From positions 248,001-312,000 of the forward strand of contig JASJOG010000299.1 in assembly GCA_030142905.1 (NCBI GenBank): a stretch of DNA of 64,000 bases, read 5' to 3'. Source of the stretch: Heliopora coerulea. Its lineage: Eukaryota > Cnidaria > Anthozoa > Scleralcyonacea > Helioporidae. The notes under the pieces were generated by a model. It had not been told where the DNA came from and did not search any database. It saw only the letters and a program-made list of their open reading frames with translations. Of this stretch, positions 23,370-35,900 are shown piece after piece (the first letter of the stretch is position 1; each line of letters starts with the position of its first letter). A program made the translations under genes and the position numbers.

Positions 23370-26265
23370 TTACACAAAATCTTGTCTTGGTAAAGGAAGA
23401 ACAAACAACACGTTTTCACCATTCACGCGATCCTTCCCTGCAAGAAATTGTCCAAAAATACGTTGGACAGGTAAAAATGATGACGGTCCAAAAGGCTTAA
23501 AGAGATTTGAACACCAAACCTCTGGTGAACCTGGACGGGAGCCGCAAGAATATCTCTCAGGATGGTATTGATACCAGGAAACACGTGCAAACAGGAAGTG
23601 CATTTGTTGCCCGTTTATTGTAATTGCTTGCTTAAAAAAGTACTGCACTAAGCCAGGCCTGACGTTTGACGACGGATCTATTTCGTCATCATATCTTCCC
23701 GCCCATTTAGCCAGAATATTTCCAGATCTCTTATGCCTAGAACACATCGAACCATATAAAACACCTGCAAATGCTACGGTGGAATAGCGGTCGAAGAGGA
23801 CGGGTACAGCCCCCTCTGGAATCTCGGGAACGAGAAATCTGTAAGCCCTGGTCACGTAAACAAGTTCATCATTATCAAATGCTTCAACTGTGTGTGGGGG
23901 GCCACATTTATACTCTCTTACAGTAAACCACAGTTCGCTTCCTGTTACGATATCAACTTCTCGTAGTTGCAGTAGCGATAAAGCAAAGTTGCAGTCCACT
24001 TGTCCAATATTTGTAGCTGTATTATGCTGTTCAGATTGTTTAAATATTTGTTCAAAGTTTTCTCGATAAACATTAGGAGCTGCAAGGTCATGCAAATGCT
24101 GATCTCTCAAAAACTTTCGGAAAATTTGAATCTCCACTGACTTATTGTTCGTCTGATAGTCTCCTAATATGCCATTGTACCTCTCAAAACCGAATAGCCA
24201 AAAACTATGCACTGGTCCATAGTCTAAAATACAGTCTGCTAAATGCGTGTGAAGATGCATGTTTGGCGTAACCTTTGCACTACCGTACAAACGTTCAAAC
24301 TCTTTACAGAACTGCACCAACAACGAATGGGCAGTTCCCAACGTCTTTAACTTCATTCATTGGTGTAGAAAGAATCCGGCATGCGTGTACGAATAGTGTC
24401 CAGCACTGATAATGTTCCAATTGTAATCTGTTGCGCAAGGCGAACAACGAAAACATAGTAGTCCAAGACTTCCACTGTTCCGCAGTGAAACCAGCAAAAG
24501 ACTTAGCGATTTTAAAAGGAAGTCGACCTATATTGCTCGGAGCTTCAGTCCCATCAATCACGTTCTGAACTGCTTGCAAGTCACCTACATCCAAATGTTT
24601 TTCATCAAGCCAGATTTCAAGCATACGTTTCGCCGTTCCCAAAAAAAGATTGTGCATTGGATCCACAATGGTGAAACGAACGCAGTCAAAGTAGGGTAAT
24701 CTGTGAAGTTCAGTGTAGCGTGTTCCGTATAAACTTGTCAATTTATCTGCATCTTCCTGACTCGTTTGGCGTGAAATCTCGGCCGCCTGACGCCTGTGTT
24801 CATCGTTTTGTCTTCGAGGACAAGGTTCGAATCCAGAGTAATCGGAAGGCTCCCCGATTCTCCCAACCTTGAATTTCTTTTTGCACTTGCTACACCCTGC
24901 AGCAGATGCGTGACTAGTAAACCCGCAAATTTTTCGACTCGCTGGAACATCACAGGCAACACAAAGTAATGCAGCCTTGAAAATCTGGGGGGAAAGAGGT
25001 GACCCTGAGTGCGTTAGCGCGACACCAGGGTTCCAGAGCTGTAAGAGTTCATCTACCAGAGGCGATAAATTCGGATTAATTGTCAGAGACGGTTCGCATG
25101 GTCCGGGAATAATCCCAATGAGAAAAACGTTTTCTCGCTTAAAACGTTCACTTCTTGGCAGGTTCATTAATACTAAATATATTACTCCAACGGAATATGC
25201 CATGTGCACAAACGGTTGCATCCAGTCAACGTTTAACATGAATGCATAATTGCGAGGCTCGATCAAAAAAGGAGTGCCATCAAAACACTGAAAATCTTTC
25301 CAAATTCGACCATCGAAAACATCGCACAAAACTTGCGCAAAAGATCTAACCTCTCTATTTCTCCACAACTCACATCTCTCTGTGAAGCCACTTCTTTTAG
25401 TGAATGTTTGTAAGGTCTTGATCAAACTTTGATAGCAGTACACTTTATGTGGATATAAGCGTTTGGATCCGTTTTTTAATGTTACTTCTTTCAAAAGGGA
25501 AGTTCCGCATTCTTGACGTCTCCATTGTTGACGATGTTGAGGGAATTTTATAAATGTACAACGTTTGGAAACATGGCGGCCTTCTATAGAGTAATAACAG
25601 TCTTCAAATTTATAAATATTATGACATTTAGGGCAGACGACGTATTTTACGAATTTATCGTTAAGTAGGTGAAGTTCTTTTTTTAAGCTATACAATGACG
25701 ATGGAAAACCAGCAGCTATGTCCTGAAACCAGGTATTTGACCATGAAATTATCTCAAACAATCTCTTTAGAAAAGTTATAAGGAAGGCCATTGCACTATC
25801 AGGAACATGAAAAACGCTCCAAAGATGACATAGTCCAACTAAAATCCACTGAAGGATAACTGATTGCTCACGCTTTTCTTCGGATGATTCTTCGTCTATA
25901 AGTGGTATAGAATCAAAGGTTACGTTCTCGATGAAATCTTCGTCAATATCAGCTGTTAGTTCATCATCCCAAATTTCACCCTCTGGCAGCTGGAAATACT
26001 CGTCTTCTTTAGCAGCTTCAACGTCACTGATGTCAAAAGCTTTGCCGGAATGTTCCTCTTCGTCAGAAATTACGTCTCCCATATCCGAATCACTTGGTAA
26101 GTCTGGAAGTAGGTCTTCGTCACTGCTTTGTTGCAAGGAGGGATCTTTCTGCCATAAACCAGAGAAGTCGTCAAAGTATCTTTGCTTATGGTTCACATAA
26201 GTACGGTATGGCATAAATTTTTCGCAATGAAAACAGAATCTTTTCGACAACACGGAACCGTCCAT
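23370..26265 (-). CDS. Transposase_21 (Tnp2/CACTA-like) transposase, one frameshift
   Basis: ATG at 26265 opens 653 codons. Features in order: a Cys2/His2-like start (CFHC ... H at residues 11-26), an acidic Ser/Asp/Glu region (45-130), a CPKC pair at 211-214, FDGRIWKDF (about 318), NVDWMQPF with D347, IGIIPGPCEP (383-391), a Cys-rich stretch CGF ... GCSKCKKKF (447-465), and TIVDPMHNLFLG with D535. The last two Asp-containing blocks are hallmarks of Tnp2-type transposases. Near 24345 the frame shifts and continues to 23370 (HSLLVQFCKEFERLYG, TPNMHLHTHLADCI, FWLFGFERYNGILGDY) with a further 320 residues. A short intron or a single indel would explain the shift. It is otherwise intact and lies divergently 196 bp from the five-exon gene. 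Confidence 0.8.
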
Positions 26266-26461
26266 TATCGTACAACAGGAAAGACAAACAAAATATCACC
26301 CCACTCGGGAATGCTTTTTTATTGGCTATCAGAAGATATGGAACGAACCATATTTGGTCACAAACTATAGGCTTTTTCCCGCTACCTGATCACCTATACC
26401 GATCCTTATACCGATCAAGTCTCTGGAGAAAAAAATACACAAAACCTTTGGAAGTTGTGTC
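26266..26461. promoter_or_regulatory. probable bidirectional promoter
   Basis: This 196-bp gap separates two divergent start codons. It holds an inverted CCAAT box (attgg at 26321), a doubled 'tataccgatc' motif at about 26396-26418 and no clear TATA box. The function follows from position only. Confidence 0.45.
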
Positions 26462-29400
26462 ATGGAGCAACCACACGAAAGCACAACAAATATAATTGAG
26501 GCGCTGAAACTCATTGCTAAAAACCAGGAGCAGTTACTACAAAGGACAAGCAAGTTGCTTGAAGCTCAAAAGAGCAATCATCGCTCACCAGGCACCGCGA
26601 GCAAAATACCAATCGAAGTGAAGGTAAAATCAAAACCATTTATTAAGGGTTTATATACTGGTATAATACAGTATTAATTAAAGTTATACTTTAGATAATA
26701 TATGGCGTTTCACCGCACACAAGTACATAGCACTAACAGTATAGTACGTACAGGTTACTGAATATAAAGTGCACTTCAGTCAGAACGTCAGGTTGTACAT
26801 GTAGTTCTTGCAGTTTTTAGGATCATTGTAGATTCCAGCAATGTAGTCAGGAGTTCTAAATTAAGTCATATAATTACAGTGTGAAAAAATAGAACCATAA
26901 GTTATAGTGATAATAAATTAGAGCGAGATAAACATGTACTGTGCTCAGGTATACAGTACATGAAAATAGTGTCCAAATGACAGAAATGCAGTTTGCAGCT
27001 ACGAACAGCAGTAAAAGATTCAGTTGTTAATCTTTAGGATTTTTATCAGAAGTTTTCAACATTGGCTACTTTATCTCATTACGTTTTTATATTCCTTTCC
27101 AACAGAGGAACGTTAGAGTAGCTGTAAACAATCTTTCCACCAAATGGGACTTCACTCAAAGGTAAAAACCATCCTTAAGAAAACATTAATTCATAAACAC
27201 CTATTTTGCAGCGATTTTAATATGGACTGTAACTGGCTAATTTCCTAACGGCAGCCCCAAAAAGAAAATACAACTTTAACCCCAAAATACTCTTGAATTT
27301 TTAGTTAGTTTTTGTAGAAACAAGGATTTTCTGTGAAATATTACAAGTCAATATATCAGGTTCAGGACACATTCCACAAACATCAGGGAAGGAGCCTTTT
27401 TGCCTTTATTACTTGGGATTGGCAACAACATGTTTACAGTTCTTTAGGAATCTATTCCAACACAGTCAGAGATCTGATTGTTGTGCTCACTTTCACCATC
27501 ATTATGACCCCGACTTTCCCTTTCAAGGGTACAATTACTTGCATTTTGCTGATTATGGTAAATCAGCTAAAAGCCAAGCATTCACTTGAGTATACAAACT
27601 ATACATGTGTCAACCTGGCCCATTTAATTTAACCATGAGATGAAATGAAAGCTGTATGCTGTAAGGCTTCTTTTATAATTTTATTTCTCAAAAAATACAC
27701 ACTGTAGTGATTCATATCTACATGTACTTTATGTTAATACACAATGAATTACAAAATTAAAATACTTACATAACTCCAAAGTTCAACATTCAATGCTCCA
27801 TTTGCAGTTATTCTTCTTTAAAAATGTTTACAATAAGAAATTTACAGTGTATTACAATGTAATATTAGCTAGCAAGGTGATGCCTGTGCTTAAAAGGAAA
27901 TGCAAGTACAGAGATGCCAGCAAATATAAAATGAACTGAAACACTTTTTCTGCTGTTTGATATGTCAAGACAGCAGCAAATACTGTTCATGTACTTAGAA
28001 ATGCCATTTGCATTCATGAAATTTCTTTTCATCAAGCTTTCATTTGATAGGCCTTAATACTTTGGTTAGTTTACTAAGATGACTAGATTACTATGCTGAT
28101 TATCTTTCTGACTGGTACTTTGGAGAAGTATTATCAAGACTTAGAACTAATCTCTTATATTTCCAAACCAATGTTTGGATGCTGGGAAAACTAATTTTGA
28201 GCTGAAGAACTTTTCCTAGTATTACTTTTCAGCTATGAACTAGATAAATGTTCATTAATCTTAGATTGATTATCATTCTAGATATTGTTGTTTGTGAAAT
28301 TGCTTTTCCAATGTAAGGACAAAATGTTAGTGTTATATATTATTCAAATTATTATTGAGCCTTCATTATGATTTGGCTTAAAGCCATTTGCTGGGCAAAT
28401 ACATTCATTATACAAGTTGGCTTTTGACCTGGTTCTTCCATGATTACATGTACCACAATATTGATGAAAAGTTAAACATTATACTGCTGTGCCACTTATC
28501 TGCATAGATGGTGAATGTGTCTTGCTTTGGGGACTAGATGAAAATCAATGGATTTATTTGTAACTCAGGTAATGAAGGAGATTTCTGTTAAACCATACAA
28601 TGGCTGGAAAAAAAAAGAGGAAAAACTCAACATGTTCATTCAAGCAAATAATGAGCTTGAAAAATCTTTAAAAAATGAATAAGCAGTGAAGTTAATGAGA
28701 GCCAAAATTATGAGCAAGATTTCTTGAATTGCCAGACCAAATCATACTTTAGTTACAGTATGTACTGTAGTGCTTATCACTGTATTGTATTGTGTATGTA
28801 ATCATATAATGTATTTAACTCATCATACAGTGGTGGCCTTGTCAATGACATTGGGGAACCACCTGCCATCTGATATGTAATTTTGAACTAAATTAAGCTA
28901 AATTCATAAAACATTTTCAGCTTCCGGGCACCTAACAATGAGGCAGTGAACAAAGAGCTGATTAAAAATATGAAAGCCTTGGAAAACATGGACAAGGTTG
29001 ATGGCTACGTGATGCAAAGTAAGGGCACATTCCATCTGCTTATGAATAATCGTTCAATATTCTGCGTAGTCCACAGTAAAGTAGAACAGCTGTACAACAG
29101 TTATTTACATGTTCACGAAAACGTACCCTTTCTCTGCTTTTTCTTCCAATTCACACGAGCTAAAGTGATTTGGGTATGAATACAACCCATTCACGTTGAG
29201 CTTATAATGGTAAAATTTACTTCGTTTGATGTAGCAGTTCCCTCATTACTTTCTAAGGCACAATGAAAGGCTTTCCTTGGTAGAAGTTACGACGTTCTGC
29301 CTATAAAAAATAAGTTGTGCGTGAGATCGTTGTGAACTGTGCTAGGTTAACAGGAAAAAACGATCCTTTGGACGAAGAATGGCATGGTCAGCAAAGTATA

Positions 29401-32400
29401 CAATGAAGTACATTCAGGATGAGCATCGAACTGCAACTGTTGTCACGTTAGATGTAAGATTTGTAACAAAGACTACCATTAAATCTACCGTTACGCACCT
29501 CACTTTGTTTACAGTTCGCGCTTATATGCAGGAATTCTTTCGTTTCTAGCTCCTTTCCCATAACATGAAATGTAGATGTCAAGGACTTTAGGTTTCTAGG
29601 CCTTCTAACCATTGCAGTATTCCAACTAGTATAAAATGATTTCACAAACTGCATAAAGGGTTCCTTGGCCGCCATGTTCCTGGCAAGTTCCCCCGGCAGT
29701 TTTGACCTCATACGAATTTTTGCCACTTATATGTAAACAAAGTGAAGTTTGATTGTAGCACTAAACTGGTACATTGAAATTAGGTTTTCAAACCTATCGA
29801 GGGGTATTTGTTCAGTGAGCTTACAAAATAAAATTTACTCCACAATTTACAAATATCGTACGAACGTGTTGACAACGCTCGATGGATTCAAACATGTGCT
29901 GAATTCTTGTTAATCTTACCACGATTTTAAACAAGTCAAAAACTGTTACAGTCAAGCCGGATGTTCGTGTATAGCCAACTTTTCGATGGTGCGTAGCAAC
30001 AATGCAATCTTCATTTAGCAAGTTCGTCAAGGAATTTGCAACTTGCAAGTCATCCGAGGAGCATGCTACCCGAAGGGCGGACAACGCAACATCAGATAAA
30101 ACATGATTCAAATTATTTCATTTAAGTACCTCACAATAACTTGAATCATGTTTTATCTGATCTTGCGTTGTCCGCCCTTCGGGTAACATGCTTCTTGGTT
30201 GACTTGCAAGTTGCAAATTCCTTGACGAACTTGCTAAATGAAGATTGCATTGTTGCTACGCAACACCGAAAAGTTGGCTATACACGAACATCCGGTTTGA
30301 CTGTAAAAGATCAACTGGTATACATGTGCTTATCCGCAATTTTTTCGCTTGCCTCTTCTGGCCTTGCGATCACACTTAAGGTTGACGAAGACGGTAAAAC
30401 CACTTCAATTTTGCAAAAATTCAGTTTACACGAGCACGAAAGTTATACCTACACTCGGCGAGCGCTAGACCACTGACTTAGAGGACAGTAGGCCAGACGC
30501 TTGCCAGGAACATGGCGGCGTTTGAATTAATGAGATGCTTGAGACAACATGCGCCAGGACACAAACATCACAGCTGCCGACAGTGAGTTGGACCTCTGGT
30601 TGGATTATTTACTCTGTGACAGCACTGAAGGGAGTTTAGGGACGGCGGAGCGGAATTACGAGGGGGGTGGGAGGCTTTAGATAAAAATACAGCATTTAAT
30701 ATGCTTCTCTGGGAAATTGCACAACAAGTGTTTTAAAGCTTAGTTGTTTCAACATTACATTTGGAAAAAAGGGGGGCTACAGCACTGCAGTCCCCCGGCT
30801 CCGACGTCCCTTGAGTTTATGTAATCTTTAACATTTACTCGGTATGCCGAATTGGCGAGGTCAGTTAATATCGTAATTCCTCCCTTCAATACAGACTCTA
30901 CTTCGTATCGATGTGGTACTGTTACTAACGATAACTAAAATAGTTGATATTGTATCGTCTAATTGACATGGCCACGGGTATCGTCCACCTCTATTGCTCA
31001 CGACCGAAATTCTAGGTCCCAGAAATAACAATTGCCATGTCTTCAATGATTTTATCGACCTAACACAGTATCCAAATGACCTGCTCACTTGACAAAAGAT
31101 CAAAATATGAATGGCCACATAAAAAAGACCGGTTACTAATAGAAATCTATTGAAACCTGTCCAAAAGTTGAAGAGACTTCTTCGTAAATAATAAATCAAA
31201 TACAAACAGTTGAAACAGATGAAATAGGTTAATTGCTAGTGACGCAAAAGAATCTGCAGATCATAATGCATTGTAAGAACACAGATCGACTTGTTATTTT
31301 TGTTCCATTCTTACGCCTAGAATATGAGCTTGATATGCCCACCACAAAGCAAAAACTTTCTAGCACTTGTTCTGTTGAACACAAGACAAAGTTTTCCCAT
31401 GTTAGCCTTCTAAGTCCTGACACTCAATCGCAAAATGAAATGTTGTTGAAGATTGATGCACGGCAAAGGGAAGAAACAAACAGGCATTACCACCGTCCAC
31501 AAGAGATCTTAAGCCTCAACTCACCTTTGCCAATGAATCATTTAAGTCGGGAATTATAACAGATTCTTTAAATCTTTTCTCCTGGACGTTTCCTCAGAAC
31601 GTAATATTTCATTAACGATATTCGCACGTTCCCGCCAAAATCACATCAGACAAAAATTAATCAGCATTTACCTGAGACGTTTTGGTCGCAGGAAGCCTAG
31701 GGACTGATCAGTAAAATGTCTGTTACCTTCATTGATAAATGCCGAACTGATTGCATAATTAATAATTGCAGTGGAAGAGGTGATTTTTGAGGATTTTGGA
31801 TTTCAAGAATTTTTTGAAATTTTCGTACTGTGAGTACATTACCTTCGTGTAGGTACTTTGTCAAGAATGCAGTTCAACTGAGCAGTGAGAAAGCTGCCTT
31901 TCAAACAAAATGCCGGCAGGGCCACGGCTACTATAGACATCCCTCGCCACGCCTCTCAACACGAATTTCAGATCAGAACATTTTAACGCAACTTCTGGTA
32001 AGACATTGGAGTATGAAATGAAAACAAAATACAAGCTGGGCTTTTATTTGGAGCATTGATTGGAGGAAACAGGCAAAACAGAGATTAACACTAATTAGGT
32101 TAATGAGAAGTTTATAGGATCTGCAGCTGGTACCTCTCTTGGCCAATAAGATCATTTCATATACGTATTAAAAGCCTTTTGAAGATTAAATTTGCTCATG
32201 AGGTGGCCGGTACTTTTCATATTTGGCTCTGTCATCTTTCCTATTTACCGTTGTTTGCAATGTACAGCAACGTAAACCAAACAAATTTCCACTTGTTAAG
32301 TATTAAAAATTCGTAGTCGACATTATTATATATAAAAAATATAATTTATTTTGTTGTAATCCTTATATTTTTAGTTTCGGGGATACATTAAACTATTTTT

Positions 32401-34741
32401 CAAATTTTTGATGCCCAAGGAATAAAAATAAAAAAATTATAAACAAAATAATAAAAAAAAGCCAGAGAAAAACTAATCCGCTACTTAGTTAGGTCACTGC
32501 AAGTATTCCGAGTAAATATTCCCAAGTCACGTCCACTACCTTTAGAATCGTAAAATGAGTGGCTGGTTTCAAAAGTTCAAAGTTTCAAAAACGCCAAAAT
32601 TTTCCAAAAACAGTTTTGCCACCTGATTATTTTATTCATTTAAAACGGCTTGAAAGAAGGCAAATAGAACAAATTTTTCCCTGAGATGACCAAACTGGCA
32701 ACACTGCCAAAAATTGAGAGAGATGGAAAGGCATTATAATAAGTGGTAAAGGCTCTTTAATTCTTTCTTGTGCTGATTAAGACGTCTTCCTCGAAATAAC
32801 TTCATGAATGGTCGTTTCCCCATAGGAATATTATAAGACTTGCTTGCTATTATGATTAATACTTTATGTTTTTCGTTCATGTTGTGTCCCCATCCCCAAC
32901 CTAAATGTTTTTTTCTCCCTTGAGTAATCTGAAGATAGTTGCACTTTTAGTTGCAGCTTCCAGTTTAATTGCCAAAAAAAGATATTAACGAATGACTTCC
33001 GAGCTTGACTGTCATTTCGTTTACTTATCGCATTGTCTTTGATTGACCTTCATTTCAATTGATATTTCATTCTTTTTATTTGTGTCTTAAAAATCGGACA
33101 AGTAACAAAACTATATATTCTTCCCTTTTGTTCCAAGGAGCTTTGAAATGTCATTTTCTTGGCAAAAGAAGAATAGAGAAGGCCAAACAAGAAGGCTCTC
33201 ACGATGCCATTAAACAACGTGAGAGACGAAGGCACCGAATAAACGAAGTAAAGGGGTGCTGAAGAGGGTACTTTTAGAGAAAATAAATTCTATCTTTTAT
33301 TTTCAAGGGATACGTTAAATTTTAAAATAGTCCTACGATGTTTTAAACCCCAGATTGTTATGGTGATGGTTGCAATCTAAAGTAAATTTTCATTTGGTAC
33401 AAAAAGGGGTAAACCCCAAGAACACAAAAGAAAAATATATAAAAAATATTAATTAGTTATTTAAATTTCATACACATTGATGGTTTTTTTCCCCATCTAG
33501 TAGGTGAGTCAAATATATACGTTTATTACGTCCAAGTTTATGAAAATGAATGGCCAGAATTCTAATCAGCTCAGCAACTAATGTCAATGTGACCATATAC
33601 ACTCAGACCTTATTAGGGAAAAAAGTTTTAACTTGTTTTGATTTTCTTACTTTTCTATCATACAGTGAAACGTCATGCAAAAAAAACAAAAAAAATGTTT
33701 GTAATCCGCAACATTATTATCATTGATAAAGCAATGTCACGTTTGTGCTTGTTGGACTCAAAATAATTGACTGACTCGAATCTAGCGCACGTCCAAGGAA
33801 TAATTAAGTGCCAAAGTAGGCTGTTTTACGAAATTCTAAACCAGTGATCTATGACGAGTAGTCTGTGGAAGTGTCTTCCAGCGAGAGCGTGCCTCTCTTG
33901 GCTATTTCTCAGTCTGGCATATTTGTGAAACTTTTACAACCACTCGACCAGCTTTCTTAGTATTACCGTTGTGTCAGGTCTTAGAGCATAGAGCCATCTA
34001 TTGTAAATGACGTGGATGCTGCCTCGGTGGTTGCTATACGTAGTCGATACAAAAAACTTACAAATTGTATATTTTCGTGTACTGTTTGCAAAAAGGCCTT
34101 GTGCGGCAATGGCCGGTAAAAAATATTACAGTCATTGACTGCAGGGCTGTAACAAACTCACATGAAATATAATTACCTCTTAACTTCATTGATGTTTTTT
34201 TGTTCCAGAAGTCCTATTTCTTGTTATCTTGTCCAGCTTGTCCAGTCATCAGACCAACAAAACTACCTTAGCTCTCTCACGCTTAGTATTTTGTAACACT
34301 AAAAAATGTGTATGATGTGATCTATACTGCTATTAAACGATCTTTCTTATTTCCTTCTACCACAAAATCTAGAAATTACGTCTCCGCAAGAAGATTACGG
34401 AAACATCACCGGCTTTCAACGAGCATCACCGAAAAAAGATTAAGTCTGCTCTGTTATTTGAAGCGATGTCGCCAGAAGTCAGCTCGTACGAGACTGATAG
34501 CGATGAAGAACGAGCAATGGGATCAGATGACGAGGGGAAAAGGCCAAGAAAGGTGATCAGGACTCATCCATTTACATGGAGGTCGGAAGAATTCACCAAT
34601 GTGCTTCAAAGCCTCGACCGAAAAATAATGAGGAAAAAAAGCGAGAAAGCTAGAGCCATGGTGTTACCCCGACAAGAAGGAGATCCCATAGATGATAACC
34701 CCCCCGAGGGTATGCCGTCGTGGGCCATAAAAAAGATATAA
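26462..34741 (+). CDS. five-exon gene, 264-residue basic/acidic protein of transposon-accessory type
   Basis: Exons are 26462-26623, 27106-27161, 28921-29018, 33138-33247 and 34373-34741. Every intron is GT-AG, the phases (0, 2, 1, 0) join exactly, and the stop is at 34739. The product has a short coiled-coil start (KLIAKNQEQLLQRTSKLLEA, residues 18-37), a middle rich in Asn/Lys (FRAPNNEAVNKELIKNMKAL), two very basic stretches (GKRRIEKAKQEGSHD and RERRRHRINE), an acidic patch (ETDSDEE), then FTWRSEEFTNVLQSLDRKI and a Pro-rich tail ending PSWAIKKI. The W-R-S-E-x-F and SLD pattern recalls accessory proteins I have seen beside cnidarian transposases; no named domain is certain. It may bind DNA. 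It could be a second transposon gene or a host gene that acquired a neighbour. Confidence 0.7.
29019..33137. other. large third intron of the five-exon gene
   Basis: Contains the 355-bp foldback at 29948-30302 and two oppositely directed copies of 'cttgccaggaacatggcggc' (near 29690 on minus and 30497 on plus). A G-rich tract lies near 30661. Small open stretches on both strands here do not fit the gene's phases. A tempting exon at 29354 is rejected because its frame does not match. Confidence 0.55.
29948..30302. repeat. foldback element, arms of about 163 bp
   Basis: Left arm 29948-30110 and right arm 30141-30302 are reverse complements with about ten mismatches, spacer 30 bp. The arms run from 'acagtcaagccggatgttcg' to 'gataaaacatgattcaa'. 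Reading outwards from the centre on both strands gives almost the same peptide, a consequence of the palindrome and not a gene. No target duplication found. Confidence 0.9.
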
Positions 34742-34882
34742 TTAAGACCTCTTAGTTTTCGTATTTTACAACATTGCAAGACATCTACACACAGTATTAT
34801 GAATATTTTTGTAAACTTTTACTGGTGTTTATTACTCTTCAATGTGACTAATTTGTATGAATTACTTAAAGTTGCTTGTAAA
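34742..34882. other. 3' flank of five-exon gene
   Basis: AT-rich. No canonical AATAAA is evident right after the stop codon. Confidence 0.3.
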
Positions 34883-35011
34883 GGCTGTTTTCCACTTGGC
34901 GAATTTTATCGCGCGAATCGACATTTCTTTGTGTAAATTGACTAGGTTTCTCATTAGTTCCAACCGAGAGCAAAATTCGCGCCATAAAATTCGCCTAGTG
35001 GAAAACAGTCT
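34883..35011. mobile_element. small MITE, 129 bp
   Basis: Terminal inverted repeats of about 36 bp: 'ggctgttttccacttggcga' at the left and the reverse complement 'tcgcctagtggaaaacagtc' at the right. Flanks 'ttgtaaa' and 'ttaaagt' do not give a clear duplication. Confidence 0.75.
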
Positions 35012-35711
35012 TAAAGTTTGAGTTAAACGTTTCCAAAATTAAACTTCTTACATTGAAATGTTCTTCGTATGTGTATATCTAATTGCGCCTCCTTATACTG
35101 CTATCCTTGTAGAGCTGACATGTACTAGAATCGGCTTTACTCTAGCAATAATTCATATCCTTTTAAATAACACATTGTAGAGAAACAACATCAAAACTGG
35201 ATTATATTGCAGTAAATTTAAAAAATCGGCAATTACTTTTCTTAAAACTGATACCAAAAATTTAAAACTTCTGCATAATAGCGAATTTTTGTTTTTAAAC
35301 AAAAAGTGGTATTATAAAACCCTCGAATTTTTTGGAAATGTTTTCACTGGCTGAAAATCAATATCTTCACACAACTAAAGATGGAAGCAAAAATGATGTA
35401 AATTTCTAAAACTACCACACATTTGCATGGTTAGTGACTACGGCAAAATTTGAAATATCTAATAAATTTGCAGCGGTGGTAAATTCAATGAATAGTCTGC
35501 CATTGCACCTAAACACTCATTGCCTAGATGATGAAAATTCATAAATACATACTATTGCAAACTTGGACAAAGGTAAAAAAAGACTAAATTTACGTTAAAT
35601 TCGTAACACCTTTGCAATGTATGAAAAGTTAAAACTTCTTCTCGTGTTGGTAGTTATAATGTCTGCCATCTATACGAACCAGTACATGAATGTAATCATC
35701 GCTCACCACCT
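35012..35711. other. no gene seen
   Basis: AT-rich. It has some resemblance in words such as 'aaatttgcagcggtgg' to the satellite at 21055-21790 (near 35465-35485) but no tandem array. Confidence 0.4.
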
Positions 35712-35900
35712 GAGTCTGTGTTGCTCAATGGTTGGAGCATCTCACCGGCGACTAAAAGGTTATGGGTTCGATTCCCGTCAGGGACTCAGAAAAGTTTTTC
35801 TGAGAGAATAGCTTGGGAGCGTGCGTATTAAGAACAATTTTAACGATAAAAGGCAAATGTTAACAACTGAAACACATTGTAATACAAGAGAATAAATTTC
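35712..35900 (+). mobile_element. tRNA-derived SINE
   Basis: A 76-nt head (35712-35787) folds like a tRNA: 'gagtc' pairs with 'gactc' at the ends, an A-box-like 'tgctcaatggttggagcat', and a B-box 'gggttcgattcccg'. The anticodon stem is poor, so it is not a working tRNA. A hairpin 'ctcagaaaagtttttctgag' follows, then an unrelated A-rich body of about 100 bp. The parent tRNA cannot be assigned by eye. Confidence 0.75.

Noticed and set aside
24738..26200. Open stretches on both strands overlapping the transposase
   Set aside because: Shadow frames of a strongly coding region, with no domain patterns.
29354..29451. Exon of the five-exon gene reading KKRSFGRRMAWSAKYTMKYI between acceptor 'gttaacag' and donor 'gtaagat'
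   Set aside because: The donor at 29018 leaves one base, which puts this stretch into a frame that soon stops. Joining 29018 directly to 33138 fits perfectly.
29821..30476. Two near-identical proteins on opposite strands (MNHVLSD...)
   Set aside because: They are the two arms of one palindrome read outwards, not a gene pair.
31233..31559. 108-residue open frame as a gene
   Set aside because: No recognised pattern, sits in an intron of the five-exon gene, and its length is within chance for this sequence.
35712..35787. Functional tRNA gene
   Set aside because: The anticodon stem has mismatches and the sequence runs on into a SINE-like body; a SINE head explains it better.
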